DNA of 64,000 nt from Triatoma infestans (Eukaryota; Arthropoda; Insecta; Hemiptera; Reduviidae): assembly GCA_011037195.1 (NCBI GenBank), contig JAAEAF010014403.1, positions 124,001 through 188,000 of the forward strand, in the 5' to 3' direction. Shown here piece by piece: positions 41,751 to 52,940 of this stretch. A program made the translations under genes and the position numbers. The notes below the pieces were generated by a model. The model was not told the origin of the DNA, did not search any database, and saw only the letters and a program-made list of their open reading frames with translations. Every line of letters starts with the position of its first letter. Position 1 is the stretch's first letter.

Positions 41751-42743
41751 ATTGCTTTATTGCTTTGTGCACTGCTTGGACAGAGACTGTTTCTAAGTCT
41801 GGATTTGTAGGCCTTTCTTCATAATGATCTCGCCGCATTGGATTGGATTCCTCAAAGTTGGCTTTGTAGAAACTCTCAATATCTTTAATATTTATTGGGC
41901 ACAGTTTGAGTGCATCTGCGTTCATTATACTTTGCACTACTTTATACTTCCTTCTGTTATAATAGTTATACTGTGCCAGTTCGTACTCATACTGCTGTTT
42001 CCTTTTATTCTTCGCGGCCTTGTTTGAGCGACAGGGATTAGAGACTGTACCTGATCCTTTACTTGTCATCTTAATGATATTTCTCCTTCTTTCTCTGTAG
42101 AATCGCACCGCAGGATGTTGAGGGCCAGGGAGATGACTATTAGCACCGTGGATGAATACGAGAAAATCCCTAATATTTTTGTCAAATTTCTCTGACTGAA
42201 ATTCGAAGGAATTCTGAAGTTGTTCACAAAAAATTGAGGCCCAGCTCTAAATTCCTTCATTGATAGGTAGATTATTAGCAACATGGCTCATGCTAGATAC
42301 TTTTTCTCCCTTAAGAATTTTTCCTTATGTGATTTCATTTGCCTCTTTAGGATGTTTTCTAGAAATATGTTGCCGCAGTCCTCTATTTTTTTTAAATGAT
42401 AGTTTGCAAAGAGAGCGAATAGCTTCCGGGCCATTATTTGCATTCTCGTTGTCGGTATTCTCATTACTTCCTGCACCACTACATGTCTCATTATTCCTGA
42501 TCGCACTCGTGTTGCGTGTCTGATCTTCTGACAAAAAAAAATCATGAATTGAACAGTCTTCCCCAACAGGATACCAGAGCTTTCATCCTTCCACTCTGCG
42601 CGCACCAGCTCTTGTTCCACACTACTTCCTGCAGCGCTTACATTAAGTAGTGAAGATACTGTAGCCTCCTGTACTGGTCCGCCCGTTCTCAATACCCATA
42701 CTTGTTGTCCCACCGTCAAACTCTTTTTCTTTTCCCCGTTCAT
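41751..42743 (-). pseudogene. R2-type LINE N-terminal part with C2H2 zinc finger
   Basis: The frame starts at ATG 42743 (MNGEKKKSLTVGQQVWVL). After a shift near 42530 it has CKLSFKKNRGLRQHISRKHP, a finger of the R2 N-terminal type (one Cys visible before it). Then come NIRDFLVFIHGANSHLPG and the basic linker KAAKNKRKQQYEYELAQYNY, and finally VQAVHKAIKQ, where the palindromic element cuts the ORF. The finger would bind target DNA. Two stops or shifts lie inside. Confidence 0.8.
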
Positions 42744-42783
42744 TCTTACAAATTATAAACAATAATAAATATGAGATAACAAA

Positions 42784-42990
42784 AAAAAAAAGTAAAGTAA
42801 TGCCTATTTTTTCAGGCGGGCTTAACGTCCAACTACCAAATTAGGTGTCGTGGACGGGGACGGAAGCACCTACTTTACTATTGACATTTTTTAAACAAAT
42901 ATAAAATTTAGCAGTTATACGCTGGACTCGAACTGGGGTCCTCCCACTTACAAGTCCACGCTCATAACCACTACACCAACACCCGCCCCT
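42784..42990 (-). mobile_element. tRNA-derived SINE
   Basis: On the minus strand a tRNA-like head (A-box tggtgtagtgg, B-box agttcgagtcc), a unique body with cgtccccgtccacgacacct, and an A/T-rich tail at 42781-42793. Perfect 12-bp duplications tgagataacaaa lie at 42772-42783 and 42991-43002. Inserted just upstream of the R2-type ORF. Confidence 0.87.
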
Positions 42991-43002
42991 TGAGATAACA
43001 AA

Positions 43003-43374
43003 TAATGATCCTAAACTACTATATACAGTTAAAATAGAACTATTTACAATATTTACAATGGGCTAGGCCTTCAAAGGCTTCGCCCTCGCTCTGAAAAGAG
43101 CGGATTGGTGCCCCGCCCCCTCAATGGGTGCGTTTAGATGATTTCTCCCTTCAGCCCAGAAATATACAAAAAAAACGATCAGTTTCTGGTTACCAGCCCC
43201 GACGACGCGGACGCAGGAGAACCACACGCAAAGAAATAGAATCTTTCCTTTTCCCTTATTAGTAGGAAATACCAAGTATCCTGAAGAAAAAATATATATC
43301 AGAATAGTAGCCTTTACCAACTATCGATGTACTTCTATACTTCAGTGTAATCGCTATAATACGTATCTTTACGA
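43003..43374. other. Gene-free stretch
   Basis: A GC-richer piece (43060-43230) with an 85-codon minus-strand frame without family resemblance. Nothing supported. Confidence 0.4.
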
Positions 43375-43978
43375 GGGCGCGCTATATCACTCAACTTTTT
43401 CAGAAAAATGTCTCAAATGAAATATTTCTGTTTTCGAGAAAATTCTAAAAACTCTAAAACCTGTTCTGTATAATCACACTTGCGGTAAATCCATTTTCTT
43501 CAAATCTGAAATTCTGCCAATTCTTCTAATGTGCATTAAGATTATGTAGGTGGAGAAACCATATATTGTACTGAAGTGGTAGTTTAGAGGGAGCATTATG
43601 TTACTGTTCCCCCAGAAACCCCAAAAAAAAAAAATTTTCCCGGGCAGATGTTTCAAATAAAGTGATAAGTTTTATTTGTTAGTTTTATGTTCAGATAGTA
43701 CACCACGTATAAGAAAATCGTTGGAGCCGATGTTTGAGAAAATCACGTAAAACTGAATAAACACTCAGTAACCTCGCACTTCCAGTTGATGGATTTTGCC
43801 CGAAATCTACGCGTGTGATGCGATGGTAATGGCTAAGTGGAATACCAAGTTTGAGCTTCCTGCGACTTTTCCTTTTTGAGATATTCTGTTAATACACACG
43901 CGCGAACCATTCGTTAAAAACATATTTTTCGTATTCAGGGGACCACAAAACATATACGGCAAGCAACTTTACGTCGTA
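43375..43978 (+). repeat. Non-coding repeat family, copy E (split)
   Basis: Unit words (gttttcgagaaaattctaaa, cacttgcggt, ggagccgatgtttgagaaaa) and the unique part (taagtggaataccaagtttg). The end segment continues at 45195-45285 after an insertion. Confidence 0.65.
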
Positions 43979-44892
43979 TGAAAGTTTATTCATAAATGAC
44001 GAGTGTGCCACGAAGCGCGGAGGGAAAGCACCATAAAATGAATAAATGTAAAACAATATCAAATCAAATTAAACAAACCTCTAAATACCATATGTATGAA
44101 GTGTAATGTGATGGTGTGATGATGTGTGTTTGTAGTAGCTGGTTGTGTAGCACGAGCGATTTTGTATAAAGGGCTTGTAAGTATGTAAGTTTAAGAGAGA
44201 ATGAAGTATTAGTGAAGAACAAGAAATCACACTGTTTTTAAAAAGATATATTCTCTAAGAGAAATTAAGTTATTTTAGATTATCACAATATGCTTATAAA
44301 TTAACTGGAATTAACTCTTATGTTATAACTCAGAACTGATGCTTCCTCCTTGATTTTTAGAACAAGTCTGTCTTTAAAAAGAATCTCTTCTCTTTGTTCC
44401 TTCAATTCCTCCCCTGTGAGGAGAAGGGGGAAGTACAATGCCATAGAGGTTCTTGAACCTTCCCAGTAACTGGACTTGTTAAATCTGGCTTGCCCTTTTG
44501 CAATGGAATGTCACATTTCAGATTTTTTTATAAATTAATATTATTTCCAAGTTTCTTGCAACCATCACAGAAGCATATATGAATATTATTAAGATTACCT
44601 TTTAGCCAGATGCGAAGTTAGCAAAAGGCAAAGATGAGAAGAGGGGGTATCGGCGAGTTGGATGATTGTATGGCGTGAGCGTGTGGTAAGTGTCTGTGTG
44701 TGAATAGTGTAGAGAGGAAGGGAAACAGATGAGGGTTGGCGATGCTTAGAGAATGCGTTGAAATGGATGATTCACTGGTGAAATTGCTGCTGGCGATTCC
44801 TGCTGACGCTGAGGTGAGATAAGCCAGAGAGGCGAAGACGCGGATCTTGTGTTCTTCAATTTAAAAAGATGGCGCGGATGAATAAACTTTCA
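43979..44892. mobile_element. Possible MITE-like insertion with 15-bp inverted ends
   Basis: tgaaagtttattcat (43979-43993) and its exact inverse atgaataaactttca (44878-44892) border about 914 bp of non-coding DNA lying in copy E of the non-coding repeat. No clear target duplication is seen and about 300 bp more of foreign DNA follow, so borders are uncertain. Confidence 0.35.
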
Positions 44893-45194
44893 CAGGGCGT
44901 GAACTTAGGCGTAAGTTTGCCATGCAAGAGAGAAACTACTTGCAAATAAGGCGAGGTCAAGATAGCGAAAATAATGAGGCGCGTTAAAACATTGTTGCCC
45001 AAAAAAAGGACAAAAGAAGAAGAGCGGTACAATACAATATCAGCGAGGAGAAAGAAAAACCGGGGCGTTGGTAGAATGGCGAAGCGAAAGTACTTGGGAA
45101 AGAAGGTTGGTGGGTGGTGTGATGCGAGGAAAAGAAATGATTTAGGAAAGATGATATAACAGTTGCTGGAAATTAGAGCTGACGGACGACGGAA

Positions 45195-47640
45195 CTCTAT
45201 ATTTCCGGTGAAAACTCAATTTCGAAAATCTGCTACGATCTCAATACTTGCTCTAACTAAGAGTAAAAGAAATTAAAAAGCAAAACATATTACATATTTA
45301 TATATTTAAAAAAATAAAAATAAAATAAAATAAATTGAATATCCACATTTCGGGTAGGGGGGAGTTGATTTTAATTACCTCTCACAACTCAAAACAAATT
45401 TAAATATTTTTGGGTATAACTTAATTTTATAGCAAAAAATAAAGCAAATTTTGTGAAGGACTAGATACTCGCATTAAACAATTTGCCCTGGCCAGGCATA
45501 CACGTCCCGTTCGGCAGAAAGCCTGTCCAATCGCCACTCCATCTTAATGTAAATATAAGTTTATAAAAATATGTCCAACAAAATTACATTCTGGATGGAA
45601 TTATGCCATCAAAGCGCACATACCAGTTATGTTCGTTAAATAGACCAGGCAACATCATTTTTACTTAAAAATGTAATTTTTGATAACATGCCCTGTAAAT
45701 ATTTATGAAATACATAATGTTTCCAAAATATAAATAGAATTTTACCAACTTTGAATATCTTTAAGGTCAAAATAATTGATAACAATATTAAATAAAGAAA
45801 TGGCCGCAAGGAGGCTATTGACAAATATATTGTGCCTAAATAATACACATGGTATGATGAAAGCCCATGAAATCTCTAGGAAAGTTTCGAAATACACTTT
45901 TCACCGGACATACATGTTTGAGATTCTCTTAGCATGAAAAAAAATGTTTTTACTTTCACCAATTATCTTATTGGCTTGTGAACAATATATCTCAGAAACT
46001 CTCATAATTGATAATTCGTTCAAAGCGCATTCGCTGACGAAGATTTTAATCAAAATCCATCCCAAAGGACGTCGTCACTAATTCATTTTTTTGGCTCAGT
46101 TTTTCGTGATTTTTCTCGCAAACGGCTCCAACCATTTCTTTAACTTTATTTGAAATATTCTTCCAAACTGGTTTTTGGAGATTCGGGAGGGGGGGATTTG
46201 TAACGTTAGGCTTTCCACTAATGTGTGGCACTTCAGTATAATGTATGGTTCTACCGCCTAAACAATATTAAAATCTAACAAAAGATTCAAGAATTCATAA
46301 TTTGACTAAAATCGTTTAACCGGAAAGGCAAGTATTCAGGACAGGTTTCTGGGATTTTTATCTAAAAAGGGGGGCGGCAACGATTTTCTGTAAACATTGA
46401 ATGCGAACTGTACAGATACAGACGTATCAATTTTATTTGAAACTTTTTTTCTAAACAATTTGTTTTAGAGAATTCTGATGAATCTGTAACGTCATCTTGA
46501 TCTGTGACCATCTAAATGATATTAAGGTTTGTTGCAAGTTACTGACGCTGCCTGGCAGCCTCTAAGATATTAACAATTGAGAAAATATAAAACAGATAAA
46601 GATACCTTCAGGATAGGAGAGGAGTGAACTTTGAAAACGTTGAGATTGAAATGAAGAGAGAGTATTGTTTAAAAATTTAAAAAAACTGTTAAAAGGTGGG
46701 AAGGGATAAGAAAAACGTAGTGACACGCGGCAATTTCAAATTTGGAAGGACAAATTAATGGAAGTAGCTTATTTATTTTATTTTTTTGTTTTTTAGGGTT
46801 AGAAAACTTATTAGTCTGAATGTCAACTAGAATGCCAATGTCATGGCATTGTCTTGACGTCCCTCCTATTGTGGAGGCGAGACGAGCCACTTATGAGGTC
46901 TCTATTTGATCCTGTGGTGTTTTACGACCCTTTCTTGATGGCTTCTTGCCGCAATTGCGTACGCATCCTACATCCTCATCCAAAATCGAGCCCTGATACT
47001 TGTAAGTCTTCACTTTTTAGTTTTCTATTATTAATATTATTATTTATCTGCTGTCTACTGCCCAAACGTTTCTTTTTATTTACCTGCCGTCTACTGCCCA
47101 AACCTTTCTGTTAACCTATGTCCCTCCTCCGACAAGCAGGTATCCCGTTTTTAGAAATTCATTTTCATGCCTATTTTCCTTGTTAATTTCTAACTATCAA
47201 GTAGAAATGCAGGAATTAACATTTAAATTCCAACTCTATGTTTATACAAATAAGAAATAAAAATATCTTCATAAAGTCACAATAATTGACATTTATTAGT
47301 TGTAGAGACAAGTTGGCTGGAATTTTTTTCTACTCCAGCGTTCTCTGCTGTCCACCTGCTCGTCAGCATCCAGTCTGATCTTCCTCTTTAAATATTTCCT
47401 AATGGTGTCAGGTATCTTCATTAAATACATAATCTTTCGACTTTATAGCTATTTTATGACTAGTTTCACTCAAACTTCTCCCACTATCTAGTTTGCCATG
47501 CGTCGATGTCTTTTTTTTCACTAAATTTTATTTCAATTTATCTACTATCAACTTGTCAATAAATTATAAATATTACAAATTTTTATTAATTTTACATACA
47601 TTTTTTTCTTATATAAATATAATTTTTATTTAATTTAATT
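45195..47640. other. Repeat end and gene-free AT-rich DNA
   Basis: 45195-45285 is the end of repeat copy E. 46060-46240 is a minus-strand piece of the same family (gagccgtttgcgagaaaaat on minus). At 47030-47105 the word cgtctactgcccaaac occurs twice in diverged form. No coding thread was found. Confidence 0.45.
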
Positions 47641-47809
47641 GCAGCAATTAGGCTTCTGCTCTAACAGATAATTCGTGATAACAGAAATTTGTATTTATAC
47701 TCTCTAAGAGGAAGTATCGATCGTGTCCATTTCTGGAAACTGAGATTTCATCAGAAAAACATTTTGAAATAAACAAAAATGTTGTGTATCTACGTGTGCT
47801 GTGCACGTT

Positions 47810-47848
47810 CGTGTGTGTGTGTGTGTGTGTGTGTGGGCGCGCGCGCGC
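47810..47848 (+). repeat. (GT)n followed by (GC)n microsatellite
   Basis: About 24 bp of GT repeats followed by a gcgcgcgcgc run. Confidence 0.9.
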
Positions 47849-48279
47849 AGACATGTGTTTGAGAAAATTATCTCAAAAAGTAAAATTCACAGAAAACTGA
47901 AACTTGATTTTCCTTTTAAATACGACATCAAGGTTTAGCTCAAAATAGTTCACCAGAACTGCAACTGTATGGATCTTTTTTCAGTTTTAATTTCCCGCGA
48001 TTTTGTGCAGAACAGCGCTCTAACGATTTGCTTTAAACTTCGCTTACTAACTATATTGAAACATCTTTCTGGGAAAATCGATGTTTTGGGAGCTGTAAAA
48101 ACCTTCGATTATTAACTGGCATTCGTAGCTATCTTCCTTGCCAAAACTGCAATTGATTCCTATCTGAATCATAATTTTAATATAAGTATTGCAAATTTCA
48201 GAATCCCATTCTTTTAATATGGCTTCATGCCTTTTAAAGCTTAATGGTTATATATATATATATTATTTATTATAAGATA

Positions 48280-48510
48280 TATATCGTGTGTGTGTGTGTG
48301 TGTGTGTTGTTGTTTTGTTGGTTGGTTTCGGGCGATCGCCCATCATCAGGATGTTTTTGTCAAAACAGTGTGATAGTATAGACTTACACAGAGCAAATTT
48401 AGTTGATACAGTTGGGCGAACGCCCGGAACTGGTCGATAACAACAAAAAGAAGTAGGTTATCACGGAAAATAACTCGATATATATATATATATATATAAG
48501 TGGATGATTT
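48280..48510. repeat. Two inverted Penelope terminal fragments between microsatellites
   Basis: Between (GT)n at 48286-48307 and (TA)n at 48478-48498 lies a minus-strand fragment with a hammerhead-like block (48321-48353: core ctgatga, gggc-gatc-gccc, gaaacc) followed by a plus-strand fragment (gggcgaacgcccggaactgg). This is the same inverted-then-direct layout as at 2066-2316. Confidence 0.65.
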
Positions 48511-48539
48511 AATTTCTTGTTTTTTTTTTTAATCATTAA

Positions 48540-48800
48540 AGCCGTTTCCAAGAAAATAGCAAAAAAATTAGTAAAAACATTTTCGGTTGGTAAATTTTGA
48601 TCGTAAAGTTCGTATGGAATCGGCAGGTACTCCATAAACGGAATATCAAGTTTCAGTTTCCTGCAATTTTTGTTTTGTTTTTGAGCTTTACTGAACTCAA
48701 TGGATCCGAAAACTTCAACTTTTAGAGTAAAAATTAATTTCAAAAATTTGACCTAATATACTTTCAATAAACACATAAAGAGAAAGTAAAAAAATCGAAA
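48540..48800 (+). repeat. Non-coding repeat family, copy F
   Basis: aagccgtttccaagaaaata, ttttcggttggtaaattttg, ataaacggaatatcaagttt and the end segment. Partial copy. Confidence 0.6.
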
Positions 48801-48804
48801 ATGG

Positions 48805-49217
48805 AAATCTTATATTTCCAGCGAAAAAAACAATTTCAATGGGCGCCAAAAAATGTTTGAAAAATCGTGTTTTTAAACATCGCGGCATTCAAGTGTCCAT
48901 CGCTAGTCTTGTATATAGTCGGCCGGTTACGTTATGTTCCTAAATAATGGACTGCTTTCCGATAATTTTTGTTTTAATTCTAAAAAAAAACGTTAATTAC
49001 TTTTCTTTTTAAATTTTGGAAATAGAACTAAAAATTGTTTATTTAATAAAAAAGGACATGAGCTGCCTAGACCTCAGCCTAGATTGGTAAGAACAAAACA
49101 ATTATTGAAAACTCGGTTTTTTATTATTTATCATTACTATTAATACTACTTTTACTTGCAGATTTATTATTTATTTATTTTTTTGTTTATATATCTGTAT
49201 ATTCATTGATATTTGTA
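48805..49217 (+). repeat. Direct duplication, left copy (413 bp)
   Basis: Nearly identical to 52527-52940, 3.7 kb away: gaaaaaaacaatttcaatgg, cgcggcattcaagtgtccat, cctagacctcagcctagatt. Differences are single bases. It begins right after a non-coding repeat copy. Confidence 0.9.
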
Positions 49218-50740
49218 AAAAATTAAGAAAAAAAAGAGTCAAAAATCAAAATTTAAAAAAAAGTTTATATGAAAAATTCGTACGATTTAGTTTCGTTACC
49301 ATTCTCATTGAATGAGCTCATTAAGTGAGCCCATTCTCATTCTCATTAAATGAACAACTATTTCAGAATTTGATTATTTACTGAATTGCCCGCAACAAAT
49401 ACAAGGTTCAACATTGGAATATTAAAATTAAGGAAATCTTTTTTGAAAAAAAGAAGAAAATTTCAATCTTTGAAGTGGTATTTCCGGTTGACCGATATTC
49501 TTCATATTGCAAAACAATTAATTACAGTTAATAGTAGAAAAGTAGGTAAGTTACTGAAACCCCATGTATATAGTATGTATTAATGCATATATGTATGTAT
49601 ATATTAATGTATATATATGTATATGTAACAAGATAATAAATGTCTATCTAATCTAAATAGTAAAAAAGTGGACAAAACGCGGAGTAAAAGAAACAGCAGT
49701 TTGTAGGAAATGAAGTTGTGAGTGCCTCCAGAACAGCATATATACATATTTAAAGGAAATCTTTAACCCGGAAGTTGGGAAATCCATTCAGTAAAGAAAT
49801 ATTTCCGGTCAATCGATTTTATCAAAAAATCTTATTGTGGTCAAGTCCCCTAGGAGAAGCCTAAAAGAAGTACCATCAAGTGGGAAATTTCTTTTCGCTT
49901 TTCCGTTTTCTTTTAAACTTTGTTGACCTAACGCACCACAACCCAACACCAGAGTTTCTAAAAACCACTTTGTTTGGGGCACAGGGCATCTACATGTGCA
50001 TTTTTTATGAAAACTGTATTTTTAAATTTATGATCGTAATAGTTGATGTAGTTACGAATTATCCAAAAGAAAAAAGGTTCCCAAAAATTGTCAGTTTTTT
50101 GTATTTTTACTGAAGATATATATATAATATATATTAAATATTATAAAAAAAAAAATATATAAATATAACAAATATATATATATATATTATATATTATTAT
50201 ATATTACAAATATTAAAAACAATATAAATATATATAATATACTATTTTATTAATAGTAATCTATTTATTTTATATTTTTACTACATTCTGTTTTTAGTTT
50301 CTTGATTTTGTCTTTCTAAAAAGAACCCGTTGTATTTGTATGTTATAGGCCTTGATAATGACAATATATTTGTCGAAACGTTGGCAAAAATTTAAGTTTT
50401 TTTTATTTTTAAAGAAAGACCGAATCTCAACAATCCTTATCCATCATTTAAGAATGGTCGAGAAGAATCTTCCATATAATACAATATAATTATATTATAT
50501 TATATAATTATGTATATAATACAATATATACATAAAATATATAATATTGTTTTTAATATTTTTAATTGATAATAATTGCAGTGAAAAGGAATGTTTAACT
50601 AAATAAATGTTTAACTAAAAAAAATATTAGAATAATAATAATCATTAATAAAAAATGATATTATATTTATATTATATTATATATATATCTAATCATATAT
50701 ATAAATAGATTCTATAGATATATATATATATACGTGTATA
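49218..50740. other. Gene-free, AT-rich; repeat copy and TA tracts
   Basis: 49440-49900 contains diverged pieces of the non-coding repeat family (ggtatttccggttgaccgat). 50110-50730 is rich in TA runs. At 50349-50383 the words ttgataatgac... gtcgaaacgttgg resemble another Penelope-type hammerhead, but the CTGANGA core is imperfect. Confidence 0.45.
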
Positions 50741-51590
50741 GATAAAAAAAATAGTGTTGAAGAGAAGTGACGAGCGGGGCGCTGCTGGTGTTGTGTAGTT
50801 TTGTGTGTATGTGTGTGTGTGTGTGTGTAGTTATCGGGAAGGGGCGAAAGAGCGAGAGAGTGCGAGAAAAGTGCCAGAACAAACAGTGTAAGTTAGGTAT
50901 ATATTGATAAGATGGATATGAATGGGGAGACACACTGTACCTAGTGTGTATGTGTTAGTGTGTGTGTCTGTTGGAGTGCTCGTAAAGAATGAGTGGTGGT
51001 GGTGGTGCAGTGGAGGTGTTTGTGTATTTGTGTGTGCGTGATATAGACTTGGCAACATTGCGCACACTACACAACAAACTGTGGTGCCTAACCGATATTG
51101 CAGAGATGGTCGCTCCGACTTGCCACTCTTCTCCTTGTTCACTATGCGGTGTGCGTGTGTATATTTGTGTTTAGTAGTAAGTTGGTGGAATGAGCGAGTA
51201 AAGGAGCTAGTTCGAGTGAACAACAGAGATAGCGCTGGTCGGCGGCGACCTGAGGGCCCCGACCAGCAGTTTAAACAGGAGTACGATGAACAGTTTTGGT
51301 GGGCGAGAGGTTTGGTAGTGCGGCGGGGTTAGCCAGTGAACTGGTTGGAAGGGACGGTTGGAGGAGAGGCATGAAGAGAGGACGCAAGCAAGAGAATTTC
51401 CCCCACTACAAACCAAAAACAGCCATAGAGAGGGGAGTCACAACTGACTACCCCTCCTTTAACAGATCTAGCCAGTCGACATCTGGTTCTCGTACATGTC
51501 GTAACAGTAATATGGTCTATGTTGTAAACGTAAAGAAACTAAATGAAAACAGTGTGTTCCGTGGGTGTTTTCGTAATTAAAAAAAAAAGG
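50741..51590 (+). other. GC-richer block, possible 5' UTR/first exon of a host gene
   Basis: The composition differs from the surroundings: GA-rich and GT-rich, with few long A/T runs. A good splice donor, agt|gtaagt, is at 50888. Open frames up to 94 codons exist (e.g. 51296-51580) but show no known family. First exons of large arthropod regulatory genes can look like this. No promoter element can be named. Weak evidence. Confidence 0.3.
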
Positions 51591-52526
51591 ACAAATCCGA
51601 GTATAACCGAATTTCATTTCCGGTTAAGAATAAAAACAAAAATGTCAACAGACATCATGATTAATACGCGTTGATAACAGTCGTGATAATAACAAGAAGA
51701 TCCGGGCGTGATTTTTGTATTTTTTATTTTTTTATTTTGTTTCTTCTGGTACAATTTTTTTTGTTTGATTTAGTTTTGATTTTGTGCATCAAGACGCTGG
51801 ATTTTTTTTTAGCAAAAAACGGGAAATTCCTTGAAAAAGTTTTGTTTGGATTGTTCGTCAGCTTTTTTTGTTTGTTTATTAATTCAACCAATTGAGGAAC
51901 GATTTGCTCGCTGTTGTGGACAAAACCGATGCGGGACAGTTTTTGAGAAAAGAAGACAAAAGTGATATTTTTTTGTTACAAAAAAAAATATTTTTTTTTC
52001 ACTCAGTCATAGTTGAATTTAGTTTTTTAGTTTTATTTTGCTTTTGTTCAGTTACTTCTTTATTCCAACAAAAAAATTTAAAAAAACTCAAAAAGTGATC
52101 ATGTGAAATTGAAAAAAAATTTGTTTTGATTTAAAAACAAAATTTTTAAACTGAGCATATTCTTTGGAAAAAAATCCAGAATATTTAAGTAGTTTTGGAA
52201 AAAAAACTTAATAAACCAAGCCCGAGAATCTATTAAAAAACCGGGCAAAGCACTTATTTATGTGTTGTAACCGATGCTGGGGTATTCGTCCTACAGGTAG
52301 AGATAACAGATTTTCTAAACTGATTTATATATTTTTTAGACCAAAGAAAAAGTACCATCCTCTTTGATTTTTGGCGCGAGCCGTTTCAGGGCCGGGCTAG
52401 TGTGTGTGTGTGTGAATTTGTTCTTTACTTTTATTTTCATTTTTGAAATTTTTTTGTTTTTTAATTTTAGTTTGGTTTTTCATTGCAACCTCTCTCTCCC
52501 CTGGTTTCTCTGTTTACTCAAAACAA
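51591..52526. other. T- and A-run rich DNA without genes
   Basis: Long homopolymer T and A runs; open frames here are Phe/Lys-rich artefacts of composition. Confidence 0.5.
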
Positions 52527-52940
52527 AAATCTTATATTTCCAGCGAAAAAAACAATTTCAATGGGCGCCAAAAAGTGTTTGAAAAATCGTGTTTTTAAAC
52601 ATCGCGGCATTCAAGTGTCCATCGCTACTCTCGTATACAGTCGACCGGTTACGTTATGTTCCTAAATAATGGACTGCTTTCCGATAATTTTTGTTTTAAT
52701 TCTAAAAAAAAAAAGTTAATTACTTTTCTTTTTAAATTTTGAAAATAAAACTAAAAATTGTTTATTTAATAAAAAAGGACATGAGCTACCTAGACCTCAG
52801 CCTAGATTGGTAAGAACAAAACAATTATTGAAAACTCGGTTTTTTATTATTTATTATTACTATTAATACTACTTTTACTTGCAGATTTATTATTTATTTA
52901 TTTTTTTGTTTATATATCTGTATATTCATTGATATTTGTA
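52527..52940 (+). repeat. Direct duplication, right copy (414 bp)
   Basis: Partner of 48805-49217. Similarity ends at gatatttgta on both sides. Confidence 0.9.

Larger units (their letters stand above)
31790..42760 (-). mobile_element. R2-type LINE, split by a 7.77-kb palindromic element
   Basis: The two halves (42743-41751 and 33979-31833, minus strand) together give about 3.14 kb, or about 1045 codons, the usual length of an R2-type single ORF. Order: N-terminal C2H2 finger, linker, RT, CCHC knuckle, restriction-like endonuclease. At least four frame changes make it inactive. It does not sit in rRNA genes here. The RT words leave open whether it is R2, NeSL/Hero-like or R4-like. Confidence 0.85.

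Noticed and set aside
50711..51223. His/Thr-rich minus-strand frames over the (GT)n region
   Set aside because: Translations of microsatellite DNA, not genes.
51671..52582. Phe- and Leu-rich small ORFs as membrane proteins
   Set aside because: They follow from long T runs; no start context, no family and no neighbour support.
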